Numbered from the stretch's first letter, positions 10,833 to 22,886 are shown. The stretch is DNA of 64,000 bases from Undaria pinnatifida (GCA_012845835.1 JABAKD010000016.1:15641625-15705624); one strand, 5' to 3'. Notes: a model not told the origin generated them from the sequence alone. Made by a program: numbers and translations.

Positions 10833-11609
10833 CATGTAGGGAGTCTGTTAAAGCGTAACGTCTAACAGAAAGCAGCCCAACGAAGCCCTTCACTCCGCCG
10901 TTCTCTGGTCTAGCCCTCGTTAATCTGCCGTTCCCCTCCCTTCAAAACTGCACACGCGTTTTTGGGGACACACTACTTGGAGTTTGTGTGAGCGCTTTTG
11001 GGCAGTAGTAATCAGCTTAATGATAATTGCTGAACCTCCTTAAATGTTGTCTTTGCTTCGCCGCACATGGCTCTCGTGAGCTCTCGGCCTCGCGATGACA
11101 AACGACTACAATCTAACGACAGCTTTTAGCAAAACGATTCTTGCAATCCGCTAAACGCTAACGCCCTCCACGACGTACAGCGAAAACAACCTCCGCTGTC
11201 AGCACCGAATACCAACTGACTAACCTACAGAACATTGTGTGTTCCCAAACTGAAGACACAATGTACATATGTTACGGGTTCTGCATACCACACCACCACC
11301 GCTTCCTGTAGGCTGGGCATCAATGGGGCGATTCGTATACTCCCTATCGCGCTGTTCCTTGGAGAGTTTTGGGCACATCTCTACGCGTTGGTGGCTTTGT
11401 CGTCGCTGTCTCAAGTATCAGGCGAGGAACACTAGACAATACGCTAAGGTTTTCCGTTCGACTATTACCCAGGTTCGCTCGTGTCTCGTAGCGTGTGTGC
11501 ACAGGTCACAGTACAGTATCCTAGATATACGCCACAGCTATCGCACGCTGTCGGCGGAAGTTCGAAATCATGTACGATCCTTTAAATGCTTATTGTTTAT
11601 GGAAGAGAC

Positions 11610-11790
11610 GGCGCGGGACCGACGCTGCGACCGACCGACCGACGGCGCGACCGAAGAAGATGGCCCAAGGCAACCTATCTAAGTACCGAGCGAAGCAGTC
11701 GATCGTTCGGGCGATCGGCCCACCAACCGAGCGACGACAACCGCGTGACCGACGACGTGACCGGTCGAGCGACGGCGCGACCGGCGAGGG
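11610..11790 (+). repeat. CGACCGA-type short tandem repeat
   Basis: Repeated GACCGAC, GACGGCG and CGATCGG units fill this GC-rich stretch. Frames read here are compositional. Confidence 0.55.
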
Positions 11791-11879
11791 CGACTAATGG
11801 CCGCGCCAACAAAACCCCAAGCTACGGGACTATCGACGGTCGCAACCGAGCGGACGGGGCGATCGTCAGAGTGAGTAAA

Positions 11880-12032
11880 AACCTAGCCAAACCCCCAAAC
11901 ACACTAAAACCGGCTCAAACCCACCAACATTAACCACAACCCACCAAAACACACAAAAATCCGCCAAAATCTACCAAAATCCACCGAAAGCCACCAAAAC
12001 ACACCAAATCACACTAAAACTCACAAACCAGC
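11880..12032 (+). repeat. Strand-asymmetric CCAAAA-rich tract
   Basis: About 150 bp made almost wholly of A and C, built of CACCAAAA, CCGCCAAAA and ACACTAAAA units. Almost no G occurs on this strand. Confidence 0.7.
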
Positions 12033-12094
12033 CTATATATATATGGAAAAACGACGCTGTAGTACAAAAACGTAATTCCTACGTAATCCCAAAA

Positions 12095-12612
12095 CATTGC
12101 ATGTTGTTGTGGCGTGCTGCCACTGGCTTCGTATCCCTCACCATCCGCCCGCAGAACACGAATACCGGTGGCGCTGGTAGGTTTGACGAGTCGTTGACAC
12201 GGGAACACACCTGCATGAGTCAATTTTGTTGTGGCGTGCCGCCGTTGGCCGCTCACACTCCACCGTCCTCCCGCCGCTGTCGAGCTTCCTATTCGATCGG
12301 GGCCGATCGCCCCGACTTTCTTTGTCTCAGGGAGGCCTCTCACCCTCGCGCGCGTGGGACGCGGATGCCAGTGGCGTACGTTTGGCGAGTCGTTGACAAG
12401 CGGAATAAAGTTACATAAACCTGTGGTGTAGGACCGTTGGCCTCGCGTTTCCCACCGCCCTCCTGCCACCGTCGCTCTTGCGACTCAATCGGGGCCTAGC
12501 GCCCCGATTCCCCGTCTCACGGAAACCCTCACCTTCACCGACGTGAGACGCGGATGTCGGTGGCGCTTGCTTGACGAGTCATTGACACTGGGAACAACCT
12601 CGTATGAAGTCA
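12095..12612 (+). repeat. Tandem repeat, units of about 195 bp, two full plus one short
   Basis: Each unit runs from a TTGTTGTGGCGTG- or GGTGTAGGACCG-like start, through a GC palindrome (GATCGGGGCCGATCGCCCC in one, AATCGGGGCCTAGCGCCCCG in the next), then GACGCGGATG, GGTGGCG and GACGAGTC.TTGACA, to GGGAACA. Unit limits are about 12095-12215 (shortened), 12220-12415 and 12416-12610. The following 12620-13050 holds no recognisable gene. Confidence 0.72.
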
Positions 12613-13528
12613 AATACCGCACGAAAACGCTCGTAGGACGCTCATTTTCCCACCTTGAGCCACCGTTCCGATACCGTGCTCCCTCCGCGAGTGCGCGAAC
12701 GACAAGTCGCGAAATCGAGCACCCGCCCCTTTCTTCCCTCTCTCACCCCTCATGTGCCCGTCAGAGTCCGCGTCGGCCATGCACTCGCCCGCACTGACGA
12801 CGCGAAGCGGAGCTCTTGTGTGTCCAGCGAGGACGGCCGAACTACACTAAATCCAATTAGTCGTGAAATTGCACCGCGTTTGGTGTGCTTGCCGCCCTCC
12901 CTCCGCAAAGAGCGCGAATCTGTGCATCGCGAGACGGCGGCTTTCCTCGTGCGTCCACGTAAGCCCCCCAAGCCCATGGCAAAAAACCGAGCTGAACCGT
13001 TCCAGGATGGCGCATCCACGAGATCATACTATTCCAAGTAAAACATACCTTCGATAGACGACAACGACAACGACAACAACGAGTTTCCGTCTTATATATA
13101 GGTGTGTCTTAGTAGTTATTATACGGCGACAAAAAAATGCGAAACATAGCGTTTCTAAGCAAGTCCGACGAAAATAGTGTCGGCGAGATGTGTGTGGGAA
13201 TGCCGAACCCTGGAGGTAAGGAGCGATTAAACCATAACATCTACCAGAGGTGAACGTTTTGAGCGGATACTGGGGTAAGGGTAGACACCTGCGACCACGG
13301 GTTAGTCAGACAGCCGCCGGCCGGGCGTAAAAGCTCCTGCGGCTTGGCCTGGGTAAAACGACGGACACGAAAGAAGCAAAAGCATGTTTACTGGCGCATG
13401 GTATTGCACCATGGGCTCGCCAACAAGAAGCGAAACCTTATTGCGACACCATCTAGGGGTAACCTTGAGCATAGACTATTTTACACTGGCAAGATGTATT
13501 ACACCCCGTCACCGAGAACAATCGCTTA

Positions 13529-13806
13529 GGGCCGTTCTTTCCTAACGAACACAAAAAATCTCACGAATCATGACAAAAGAGCGTGACATTTCGCGAATCG
13601 TGACATTTTTAACTGAGGGAATCCGCACTTTGGAATCGTTTTGACGTTGTTCCATAACAATTTATGTCAGGAATCCTCACCAAAAAAAGTTTTGCTTTTT
13701 TTGCTTTTGAAAAAACAACCGTGACATTTCAGAATTTCGAGATGTCAGGAATCGCGACATTTTGTCAGGATTCGCGATTTTGTTGTATTAGGGTTAGAAA
13801 CGGCCC
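13529..13806. mobile_element. MITE-like element with GGGCCGTT inverted ends (PIF/Harbinger-like)
   Basis: A 278-bp segment begins GGGCCGTTCTTTCCTAAC and ends with the near-inverse of GGGCCGTTTCTAACCCTAA. TTA precedes it and TTG follows, consistent with the TTA-type target site of PIF/Harbinger elements. The interior repeats GTGACATTTCGCGAATCGTGACA-like subunits. No coding frame is seen. Confidence 0.65.
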
Positions 13807-13964
13807 TTGATCAAAAGTTGTTATCGCCCCCACAAAAAGCAAGCCTAAAGTGAGTACTAGGCTGTTTCTCGTTCGTGAGGCTATGCTGTTTCAATTGTTG
13901 CTTCAAGTCTGTACAATTTTCTGCGCGGTGGTGGTTTTCCGTTTGGTTCCGGTTGACTAGCGAT

Positions 13965-14150
13965 GGTTGCCCGCTATCATCCCGATTGAGTATTCTGGTT
14001 GGGCCAGCTATAGTGCCTATGAACTCGCTTGGCACAGACAGGAACAACCAGCAGTGGGAGTACGCGGAGTAGAGCCGGTTGTTGCTGTAGTGCCGGTGTT
14101 TCCGGCTGGCTCATACCGGCGCCGCACAGGGCCCACGTCTGCATATAGTT
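13965..14150. repeat. Degenerate relative of the 2743-3200 MITE
   Basis: Shared ordered motifs include GGTTGCCCGCTAT, GCTATAGTGCCT, CTCGCTTGGCACAGA, GGAGTAGAGCCGGT and ATAGTGCC-like ends. The middle found in the first copy is missing. Confidence 0.6.
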
Positions 14151-14639
14151 TGTGGTGCATGTTTGCTCCGTCGATACGCGAGAAGCTCATATGGGGTATA
14201 TTCGTGAGAGGGGCTGCTTGGATAATGTGGATGGACAAGTGGGGTCCAGAAGAGGCGTAAACCAGCGGAGAAAAATCACACCCAGGCGTAAATTTTCGTG
14301 TGGAAGAGGGCGGTATCAGCCTTATTTTAGTCGACACTATGGCTGACGCACAATATATGTATGGGACAAAGAGGTCTAACCCAATACACTTGTTGATTGG
14401 TTTGGGGCTAGGATAGGGTTACGTAGATATCGTTCATATCATTCGCGGTGACTCTCAACCACGATGTTGACCAAGTGGTAAGGTGCCCTCTCGGAAGCCT
14501 GTCCTGTGGCCGTACATACATACCAGCTGCGCGCAGAATGGTTATGGACCGGACTCGCCCTTGGTAAAAATGTCCTGCTGACCCGGGCAGCATGCAGGGG
14601 TTTCATTGACCTATATAAAATTTAATGAGAAATACATCT

Positions 14640-14720
14640 GTGAAAAACGCGCGGCCGGAGAATCATGCAACTTGCAAAGATGGGTATCGATCGAACTCAA
14701 AGCTGACGTGTTTGAATGTA
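14640..14720 (-). repeat. R2 terminal fragment
   Basis: Contains ATGCAACTTGCAAAGATGGG, then ATCGAACTCAAAGCTGACGT, the R2 end in minus orientation. Confidence 0.6.
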
Positions 14721-16195
14721 ATTCACGAAATACATTGCTAGGACACCCCACAGCCACGTCCCAATCGTCCCACATATTCTCCCGCGGGAGAAACACAAAT
14801 CCCCAATGAACCGCCTCAGATCCCCTATACCACTTGCAGCTTCATCTTGAAGACCTTGATGTTAGAACATCCAAAATCTCAAGCACGTACGTGCATGATA
14901 AAAATCCGTACTTCGTGGAACATATTTTATCTTGGTACACGCAACACCTGAAACTCTGTGGATATATCTCCATCTCCTACATCTAAATCTACTAAACTCA
15001 CGTTAGTACGATAGCTGTACGTTGTCTCGTAGTGTACGCTATATCGTTCTGTAAGATACCTCTGTCTAAAACATAGGAGACTCCACGGTGGTACGGCGCT
15101 ATGCTACTATTCGTTTTCTTCGTTTTCGTTTATTTAAGATGGTGTTGCTTTTTTTAACGTTCGGTTACGCTTAAAAGGCAAACTTGTAACTGGAACGTGA
15201 ATTAATCATTTAATCAAGAGGTTGCAGTGGCCACAAACACAAAAAAACATGGCAACAGCAAAAAAACACGGAAAAACCCAGTAAATATGGGTGAACCCTT
15301 TCCCAGGTGACTATGTTGGTACGCTGATATGTGGTATCTCCTTTGCAGGTGATGTAGACTTAATCAGCGGTTCGAATCTCGTTTCGAACGTTTCTTTTTC
15401 AGGAAGTACTTGCTGCGCGCGCGCCTCCAAAACATAAGCATGCGATATATATAAGCCTCTTGTGGATCCCCTCGAACAGAAACGACGTTTGGGTACGCAC
15501 GCGCTACCGCCTATAGACATTTCCAACCATTAGAAACCAGTTGACCATTTAACCGCGATACATGATAGCAAGATACAATTCAGTTGGAAAACTCCTTCTA
15601 CAACAAGCTGGCTCCTTTGCATCCACCGCAACGCAACTGACTGCATTGTTGTTCCCACGTCCTCCCAGACAAGAGAGATTCACGCAACAAACGTAAATGA
15701 TTTTGCCACCTATTCCACCGACGCCTGATAGAGCAGCATTCTGGTGGCTTTCTCTCCCTGGGTTCAAGTATCTGCCTGCCGTTCTCTCTGAAATCGACTA
15801 TTTGCCTACGTAATCTCTGAAATCAAGCCACGAAAAACTGAAACCTGGCATGCTCAAACTGTAGGCCTCCGGAGCCGAAAACCTCGCCCCTGCTCGTCCC
15901 GTGTGCGGTTAGATTTTGGGCGGAAACCCGGTTGTGTTTTCGAAGGGGCCCGACACTAAGGATAAATCGCAACTAATATTCAATGCAACTGACTCTATCG
16001 CCCCTCCCCGTCTCCTAAGGCTGGGAGGTAGATTGCCACTTGTCGAATACCGGTAGCCGGTAAGCCCTACAGGAGGGCTCTACCATAGACGGGAGACACT
16101 AGCACGTTGTAATTCAGTGGCCAACTGTCCCCACAATAAACTCAATGGTTCGCAACCAACCCGATACACACAGATTATATTGTTCAATATTCCCC
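14721..16195. other. No gene recognised
   Basis: About 1.5 kb of moderately AT-rich unique-looking sequence without a coding frame above 75 codons, without clear repeats and without a matching exon pattern. Confidence 0.45.
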
Positions 16196-16475
16196 TCCAC
16201 CTCCCTTAGACGAATGTGGCATGGAAGAGTTTGGTAGACTAGAGAACAGCGAGAAAACGATCGCTATCCTAGGAGATAGATGGTGGCCACAGACGGTGAA
16301 ATAAGAAGGGGATAGGATAAGCAACCAGTTTTCATGTAATGTATGGAAAAAGAGTGATGAGCGCCCAAATGTTGGAGGTGTCTCTATTAGGAGTAGGAAC
16401 GGTGCTCCGTCTCGAAAGGGATGCGTGGTCAATGGTCAGACGATTAAGGCAAGCAACAAATGAGTATGCCCCTTG
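16196..16475 (+). pseudogene. Retroelement 3' coding tail, copy 1 (LINE-like, degenerate)
   Basis: One of three copies of a coding repeat (others at about 45800-46290 plus and 48490-48830 minus). The frame reads MEEFGRLENSEKTIAILGD and continues WWPQTVK before a stop. Matching residues in all three copies through frame breaks show shared descent from a protein-coding element. The fullest copy has CEAYKEKRDVLEEKRRKF upstream, which resembles the His/Cys-rich C-terminal end of some LINE ORF2 proteins. That family call is inference. Confidence 0.5.
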
Positions 16476-16539
16476 AACATGCCCCCCCACACACCTCCCA
16501 AGGCAAAGAGACACGCGCCGCTGGCCCGAACCCGCCGGC

Positions 16540-17345
16540 AAACGCCCCAACCCACGAGGCATAGTCGGCAAACTAGTTCGCCCCGACCGATGGACCAAAC
16601 AAGTTCGACAACAGCTCGGACGCTGAAGGTGATAATGGTAATGATGATGAGGACGGCATATGTATAGCATGTCGCTCATTACATTGGTGCATACTGTACT
16701 GATGCTGTTGTATAGTTGTTGCCAAAGCCTTTTTCGTGTGTGCCTCACCCCTCCCGTCTCAAGGCGAAAATCGGGGCGAAGACGTCACAGGACGGCGTAT
16801 CCGCCGGGCTATACTCGACCAAGTGAGACACCCTCCGACAGACGGCGACGACAACGACAACAGCGACGACACTGCGCTCAATAAACAGATGCTACCAAGT
16901 ATCGGAGCGCCTGAGCCCGAGCAGTCCGAGCAGGTTTATGCTAGCTACTGGCTACGATCAGGCGAGGGGCACATCGCTACCCTAATTGCCATCGCCAAAC
17001 TTCAGTCGTCTTTTGGCATGACGCCCCCCCTCGCGCGCGCCCGCATAGGCATCGAAGGCTCGTATCGCGTCTGCAACCTTCGCGTGTTGCGCCGCCGCTT
17101 TATCCCTCTCATCATCATGCCATCGCATGGCCTCCGCCCCGTCTTCGACCTGGCCGCACCATCTGCCGCACTTGTGTGATATTTCGCGCCATCCTTCGAA
17201 TTTGATGGCAACCCCCCACATCTCGCATATAATGCACCCCATTCACTTCCTCTGCCGTCCCAATGTGAGGCCCTCGGCCCCAACTAGCTCTCCAAATTCG
17301 CCCTCCTCGGTAGGCGCTCCTATCCCGCACGTGCGACAAACCCTA
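16540..17345. pseudogene. Unassigned coding-like stretch, both strands open
   Basis: On the plus strand, 16560-16660 reads as an acidic segment ending GICIACRSLHW, and 16736-17179 is a 147-codon frame with an acidic patch DGDDNDNSDD. On the minus strand, 17345-16985 carries paired cysteines (CRTCG, then CIICEMWG after one TGA, then HKCGRWCG), which looks like a broken zinc-binding region. The two readings overlap and cannot both be genes. The cysteine spacing favours the minus strand. It may be a transposon protein remnant; I do not recognise the family. Confidence 0.22.
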
Positions 17346-17399
17346 CGAACAAACGCCCCGTCGCCTCAATGCTTATGGAATCTGTCTTGATCACCGAAT

Positions 17400-18890
17400 C
17401 GACGTAGGATAGGGTACGGCCTTTATACTTCATTTGCTGCCTAGGCTAGGGCCAGCCTAGGCATAGGAGAATCACAGAGTGATGGATATGCCGTGGCTTG
17501 TAGTCGTGGACCTTGCTCGGGATTGACGCACCTGTATAACAGCGACTCGACTTGTGTACATCGGTTTTCAGCGCCCGCACCTTCAGTTGCAAGCGCACGC
17601 TCGAGCGGTCATACGCTTCCATGCTACACCGCCGGAATCATGGCTAGACTCTGCAGACGTCGCACATTGTCGCCGTCGAGGTCCCTGTCTGCGCTGGTAG
17701 CTTCGCCTGAGTACACGAACGCGTTCACTTATTTGTAAACGTGGTCGATTGCAGTGACAGTGAACGGCACCTACTCCGCGTATTTTGTTTGAAGGCACAC
17801 CGTCTCGGTCTTGGACCTCCGAAACCGTAACCCTGAAAGCCTCACGCGTAGCCACGATCACCGTGATCGCCCTCTGCCATCTTCCTGTCCACCGCGACAC
17901 GCCACCCTCGGCGTCAGCGCATGAACATTTCCCACAATACCTGATCTCCTCTATCCTTCTCCTCCTTCTCCTGCCCGCTTTCTGACCCGTGTCTTGCCCC
18001 GCTCCCCCATTGTCCCTTTCCTCCGTTGGATTTGCACCATGTTGAGCACAATGGCTGCGTTATCGTGGAAACATTTGTCGGTCAAACGCGCAGGCAGCAC
18101 AGTCGAAAAAATCGGCCACTAAAAGTCGGGTCTAGGGTCGGTGAGCTAAGACACATGAGAAAATTGACCGAAAATTATTTATTAGCCAAAATGGACGGGA
18201 AAAATCAAGTTGGTGCAATAGGGACTACCTTCATCTTCCCTGTAAGAAATGCCTAAAAAAAATGCCAGGTAAAACACAAAAGGTAATCGGTGCGAGAATC
18301 CCACATTTTGCTATTCCCCCGGAAACTATGAAGGAAAGCCGCGAGGGCAAACACGGTGTATAGGAGTAGCGGGAGCTTTGTTGCTTACGAGTCGTGGGGG
18401 GAGGAATTTGTTCGAACTGCTCTCTGGCTGGCGGCCAAGTACGAGGGCGTGTGATGCGTGCAAATGATGGTACCTGGTACGTATAACTAGTGACAATCAC
18501 GTGAGAACTCAGGTAAGACCGCAAATAAGCGATTACCCAAAACACATACCCGTGAACTCAGCAGGAGTCCGAGGCCAGCATCGCTGCACACCCGGCTAGA
18601 TAAGGAGCTCAATAAATCCATACATCCAATCAGCACAGGGCATCGACGTGCACGACCGTTTTGATTTGCCGATCAAGACGATATGCTCAACTCTGGCAAC
18701 TTCGTCGTCGTTCATGAAAATTTGGACGTACGAACTAAAAAGTCGTGTTCTTGGCGGGCCCAGCTCTTACTGTCGTGCATGGGTTGATTATTTTCGAGTG
18801 GTAAGTATACTGGTGTGATCAGTATATCTTTGGGTTAAGATTAGACAACAGGTATATGCTCGACTGCATCAGTACACTGGGCGCGATTGT
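17400..18890. other. No gene recognised
   Basis: Open frames up to 105 codons occur on both strands (for example 17583-17900 minus and 18231-18545 minus), but none shows a domain. A CTCCTTCTCCT pyrimidine tract lies near 17955-17980. Confidence 0.45.
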
Positions 18891-18892
18891 CT

Positions 18893-19430
18893 TGAATTCA
18901 GGACTTTCAACTTTGAGCAAGTGATGCCCACTTTTTGGGACTTTTTCCGAGATTGCTCGCAGAGCTCAGTGAACAAGCGAGACTTCCAGATGGCGGCAGG
19001 TGGTATGCGCGGAGGCATCAACGCGAGCGCGTGGCCGTCGGAGTGCTAAGCAAGGCGGAAGTTATCAGCCGCGGTAAAAAAAGCGTCGAAAAACTGCGGT
19101 AAAGAAAATATAGCCGTCTAAGGAATAAATAGCCAAAACGGAAACTAAATCCTATAGGAATGGTGCTGGGCGCTGTTGTTTGGAGTTCAGGGACTTTGGA
19201 CTTCGAGCAAGTTATGTAAACTTTTGGAGACTTTATCCGCATTATTTATTTTCCGGGATTGCTCGCCGAGCTCAGCGAGTGCTGGACCGTGAGACTTCCC
19301 AGACGGCGGCGGGTGACATGTGCGACGACACCGCCGCGAGCGCATGGCCATCGGGGTCTTGAAGCAGGAGTTATCAACCTGGCTGGGTAAAAGCGGACCA
19401 AAAACTGCGGTCAAGAAAAATAGCCGAGGT
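18893..19430 (+). repeat. Tandem duplication of about 240-bp units upstream of a LINE fragment
   Basis: Unit 1 (about 18895-19133) and unit 2 (about 19185-19428) share, in order, TTCAGGGACTTT-like, CGAGCAAGT, ATTGCTCGC.GAGCTCAG, GAGACTTCC, GCGAGCGC.TGGCC and AAAACTGCGGT. Unit 2 runs straight into the LINE coding remnant. Confidence 0.65.
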
Positions 19431-19990
19431 GATTGAGACCCTGCTGTACGGGTGTGCGACGTGGACCTTCAACGCGACTCACTATGACGAGCTCCGACAG
19501 GCGCACCTCGAAGTCTTGGGCGAGTCCGTGGCGCCCAGCGTCGAGCGGACAACACCAACCTCTTGTACGCCAAGGCCCTCAAGAAGACGAAACGCAGTAG
19601 CATCGAAACGATCATCCAGAGACGGCGGCTCTTCTTCGCTGGGACAACGGTACGGGAAAACAAGGGGCGATTATACAACCGGGCGATGTTTGCGCAAATG
19701 GACGGTTGAAAAATCCCGGGACCAGGTGGGCCACTGAACGACTGCCTCAAAACCCTGAGAGACGACCTCGCTGTTCTTCGATCCACCGAAGGTTCCACGG
19801 AAGATTCCACGGAAGATTCCCCACGGCAGGTTAGAGTTGAAACGGTACTGTGGGTCCATGCAGCAAAGAAGGCGGGCAAAGTGGTATCGGGGGATCCTCG
19901 AAGCAGCCGAGCGCTTCGTGGCCAGGTGGCACGTAGAGGAGGAAAATAAGAGCTCGGAGGCATCCCGCGGTACGGGTTGCAGTCGTTGGA
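19428..19990 (+). pseudogene. LINE reverse transcriptase, C-terminal remnant
   Basis: The frame opens VIETLLYGCATWTFN, a hallmark of the region after the reverse-transcriptase palm and thumb in many non-LTR retrotransposons. It continues in a second frame with NTNLLYAKALKKTKRSSIET and RRRLFFAGT, then KIPGPGGPLNDCLKTLRDDL, WVHAAKKAGK and LEAAERFVARWHVEEE in yet other frames. At least one frameshift (near 19535) and an in-frame TGA (near 19708) show it is dead. Sequence after it at about 20035-20150 is related to the last 110 bp of the window, perhaps the 3' untranslated end of the same family. It is the same family as the minus-strand remnant at 54555-56640. Confidence 0.8.
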
Positions 19991-20029
19991 TTAACTAATT
20001 GTGTCTGAGCGGCTGGCCTTCTCAAGTGG

Positions 20030-20150
20030 GGAAACTATCGGTTAGTATCATCATTTTAACGAGTGAGTTTGTTTTGGGACTAGCGTTGGTCGGATTTTAC
20101 GCGAGCGAATGCCGTCGAAGTCAGGTTTCGGGTGAGGTAGTGAGTTCTTC
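20030..20150 (+). repeat. Sequence shared with 63895-63990, possible LINE 3' end
   Basis: Both stretches share TATCGGTTAGTA, TTGTTTTRGGACTAGC, GCG.GCGAATG, TCGAAG and GTTTCGG..GGGTGAG in the same order. Confidence 0.5.
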
Positions 20151-21106
20151 TCATGTTAGATAGAGCTCAGAAGCTTCCCCTTAACCCCTACAGAGGAATG
20201 ACTTCTCGGAGCGCCGCGCAGCCCGGATGCGTGACGCACAAAGCCGAGAGGGGGGTGGGGGGAGTAGAGAAACCGCTGTTGTTGAAGAAAGCAAGAAGGG
20301 GACGGCAGACAGGGCAGCAAGGCACCACGCCGACCTTTTGTAGTGGGTAGAGCCAGTGTACGTAACCTCAAAAGCTACTGCGACTACCTTTGCGCTTTGT
20401 TCTTGTTTTTGTTACTCGGATCGCCTGCTCCACCCACCGTGGAGGTAAGTGTCGGCCGATACTGCGGCACTACCACCGCCGTTATGCAGGTTCTGAACAG
20501 GTTGTCCGATTTTCAATTCCATCCCTTTCCCCCCTTTCTTGGTCCCGTTTTCTTCTTCCCCCCTCTTTTCCTTTTGCCCTTTCTGTTTTCCCTTCGGGTA
20601 CCCTTGGGGGCTATTGAGGCGATGATGTCGGTATAGACACCGTCGTCGAAGATACGGGAGGTAGGGGACAGACCAGGTCGCAATCGGAATCTAGTCTGGG
20701 TGCTGCCCCGACAGTGCGTGGCGCTGCCGTGGTCTTCGCGAGTCGCTATATTGCTCCAGCTCTACAGCTCTCCGCGTCATGCCATTTCCGCATGCATGGA
20801 TGCCTCTGCCCCCTCCTCGACCCGTCGAAACCACCTGACTACAGCCTGGTGTGCTGGCTTGTGCAAAGTTTTGTTGTTTGCCCGCGCGCTCATTGCGGTT
20901 GGCGTTGCACGGCCAAATCCTGAATCACCTTCCTGTATTTGCGATGTGTATCTCTGTCTCGTAGTTGGTGACGACAGACTCTGGAGCTCGCTGCTCTACG
21001 AGGCGTCAGCACGGACACCGACTGGTTGTAATGGATGCAGAAGACGGGTGGAAAAATCAGTTTCATGTGAGAGACGGTTGTTTATGGTCACGTCGATCGA
21101 CGCGGT
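20151..21106. other. No gene recognised
   Basis: A pyrimidine-rich tract (20520-20600) and a 191-codon plus frame from 20700 were examined. The frame runs into MITE and tandem-repeat sequence at its 3' end and has no domain. Confidence 0.45.
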
Positions 21107-21180
21107 AGATAGAGGTGCACCACACTTTTTTTCTAATACTACCCCTCACTTTAGGAGCTTAACGCCTTTACAACTGGAAA
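21107..21180 (-). repeat. Terminal fragment of the GATAGAGGT MITE family
   Basis: GATAGAGGTGCACCACAC, a T run, then TAGGAGCTTAACGCCT match the inverse of the right end of the MITE at 51783-52057. Confidence 0.6.
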
Positions 21181-21297
21181 CCCTTTTGGGGACAAAGTTA
21201 CTTGAAGTTAGAATAGGGACACCGTCACAACTGGAAACCCTTCTTGGGGGACAAATGTACTTGAAGTTAGAATAGGGACGCCGTCACAACTGTTATG
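21167..21297 (+). repeat. Two-unit tandem repeat of about 66 bp
   Basis: The unit CAACTGGAAACCCTT, GGGGACAAA, TACTTGAAGTTAGAATAGGG, CCGTCACAAC occurs twice in succession. Confidence 0.85.
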
Positions 21298-21306
21298 TGA
21301 TTTGTG

Positions 21307-21571
21307 TTAAAATACGGCCTCGAAAGGCCCGCAATTATCCGAATATGAGATCATTTGGATGGGTTTCGTATGATATGGCTGGCGTTTTATATTCGGGAAA
21401 GTTAGGAAATAGATCGGAGGCACGTGCCTCCGATCTCAGAAGCTATCCGGGGCTCTGGTGGAATCGAATAAAGCTACGTCTCTACGAAGGCAAAGAAAGT
21501 GAGTACTCTCCGAGGACCTGCTCAATTGGCAGACCTGCAGGGGGCACTCTGTGTCCCCCCTATAACCTTAC
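21307..21571 (+). mobile_element. 265-bp repeat element, copy 1, with 7-bp flanking duplication
   Basis: It is nearly identical to 22312-22577. The 7-bp ATTTGTG occurs immediately before (21300-21306) and after (21572-21578), which looks like a target-site duplication. Inside lies a perfect 24-bp palindrome at 21412-21435 with core GGAGGCACGTGCCTCC. No coding frame of note; the element type is unknown. Confidence 0.75.
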
Positions 21572-22311
21572 ATTTGTGAAAAATTCTTTCTTCCCTCATC
21601 CTCCATCTATTCGGATTATAATAATATCGTGTTGGTGCGCAGAAAGGCTGTACAATAATACGCATGCAGCTTGCAAAAATTGAGTCTCAACCATTCAATC
21701 GGTCGTACTCATAGACGACGTTTTCAATATTTTACCAGGTATAAAATAGTGCTCCTACAATGATGATATAATTACAACCCGCCTGTTGGTCATATCATGC
21801 ATGTATGTATGTGATAATACCATGCTTATTATAACCCCCGCCCTTCATGCGGGTTCTACTGACCATATCATATGATAATGTCATGCTTAATATAATAATA
21901 TGTACCTACCCTCTCTATGCGGGTTTTGTATTTTTATTTGTAGTATCAGTGCACAGAATGGATATGTATTATTATGGAAAATCGTCCTGTTGACCTTTCT
22001 GACAACATCCGGGGGAGTCACCGACCTACTACTATATATTTCACGAGGATAAAATATATAACACGCGTGAACGACCTTCCGCAAATTTGTGCATCTGTGT
22101 GCATGTAATAGCAGCTTGTTAAGATACGGCCTCTCTGCGTCTCTTTCAACTGCTTTTCTTCGCGTGTTCCTGGCTCCATAGCCAGCCCGTTAGAGGTGTG
22201 GGAGTGGGTTTTGAGGAGCCGCATCTTCGACTCATGGTCTTGTTCGTAGAACCGGAGTTTCCCCGAATCTCCCACATTTCTGCATATGCGACTCATCAGG
22301 GTGGGCTAGTG

Positions 22312-22577
22312 TTAATATAAGGCCTCGAAAGGCCTGTAATTATCCGAATATGAGATCATTTGGATGGGTTTCGTATGATATGGCTGGCGTTTTATATTCG
22401 GGAAAGCTAGGAAATTGATCGGAGGCACGTGCCTCCGATCTCAGAAGCTATCCGGGGCTCTGGTGGAATCGAATAAAGCTGCGTCTCTACGAAGGCAAAG
22501 AAAGTGAGTACTCTCCGAGGACCTGCTCAATTGACAAACCTGCAGGGGGCACTCTGTGTCCTCACCTATAACCTTAC
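22312..22577 (+). mobile_element. 265-bp repeat element, copy 2
   Basis: About 95 percent or more identical by eye to the copy at 21307-21571, same strand, with the palindrome at 22417-22440. It lacks a matching flanking duplication. The two copies with 740 bp between them could also be read as terminal repeats of a small LTR-type element (TRIM). The duplication around copy 1 alone argues against that. Confidence 0.72.
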
Positions 22578-22617
22578 AAACCAACCGTATCGTAGGTTTA
22601 ATTCACAGTCACCATAT

Positions 22618-22800
22618 ATGTTATATTGTACAGATAAAAATACACTCCAGCTGTGAGATCGAAGATTTAGTCGAAACTCATCTTTGCAAGCCGTGTGTGA
22701 TGCTCCGATCGCGCGTTTTACTGGGTGTGTGTCCTCATTAAGGATATAGGTCGGCAACTTCCCTTGGAACTACAGTGTAGCTTGAACCAGGGTCAACCAA
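22618..22800 (+). repeat. R2 repeat, partial copy
   Basis: Runs from ACACTCCAGCTGTGAGATCG through CATCTTTGCAAGC and CCGATCGCGCG to TCATTAAGGATATAGGTCGG and AACTACAGTGTAGCTTG, the 5' half of R2. An S3 element follows directly. Confidence 0.8.
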
Positions 22801-22886
22801 TCGTTGCTCAGTGGGTAGTTCTATATAACCAACCAAAAGAATGCCATGGGTTCGAATCCCACCGACTTCGTACTTCCGCTTTTTTT
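22797..22886 (+). repeat. S3 tRNA-derived SINE-like head with Pol III-type signals
   Basis: TTGCTCAGTGGGTAGTTC is an RNA polymerase III A-box like that of tRNA genes. GGGTTCGAATCCCACC, 38 bp further on, is a B-box with most of a T-stem. A run of seven T (22880-22886) follows, as in Pol III terminators. The acceptor and anticodon stems do not pair properly, so this is tRNA-derived and not a working tRNA gene. Confidence 0.65.

Noticed and set aside
22797-22886. A functional tRNA gene
   Set aside because: A-box, B-box and a T run are present, but acceptor and anticodon stems do not pair. The same head recurs in repeats.
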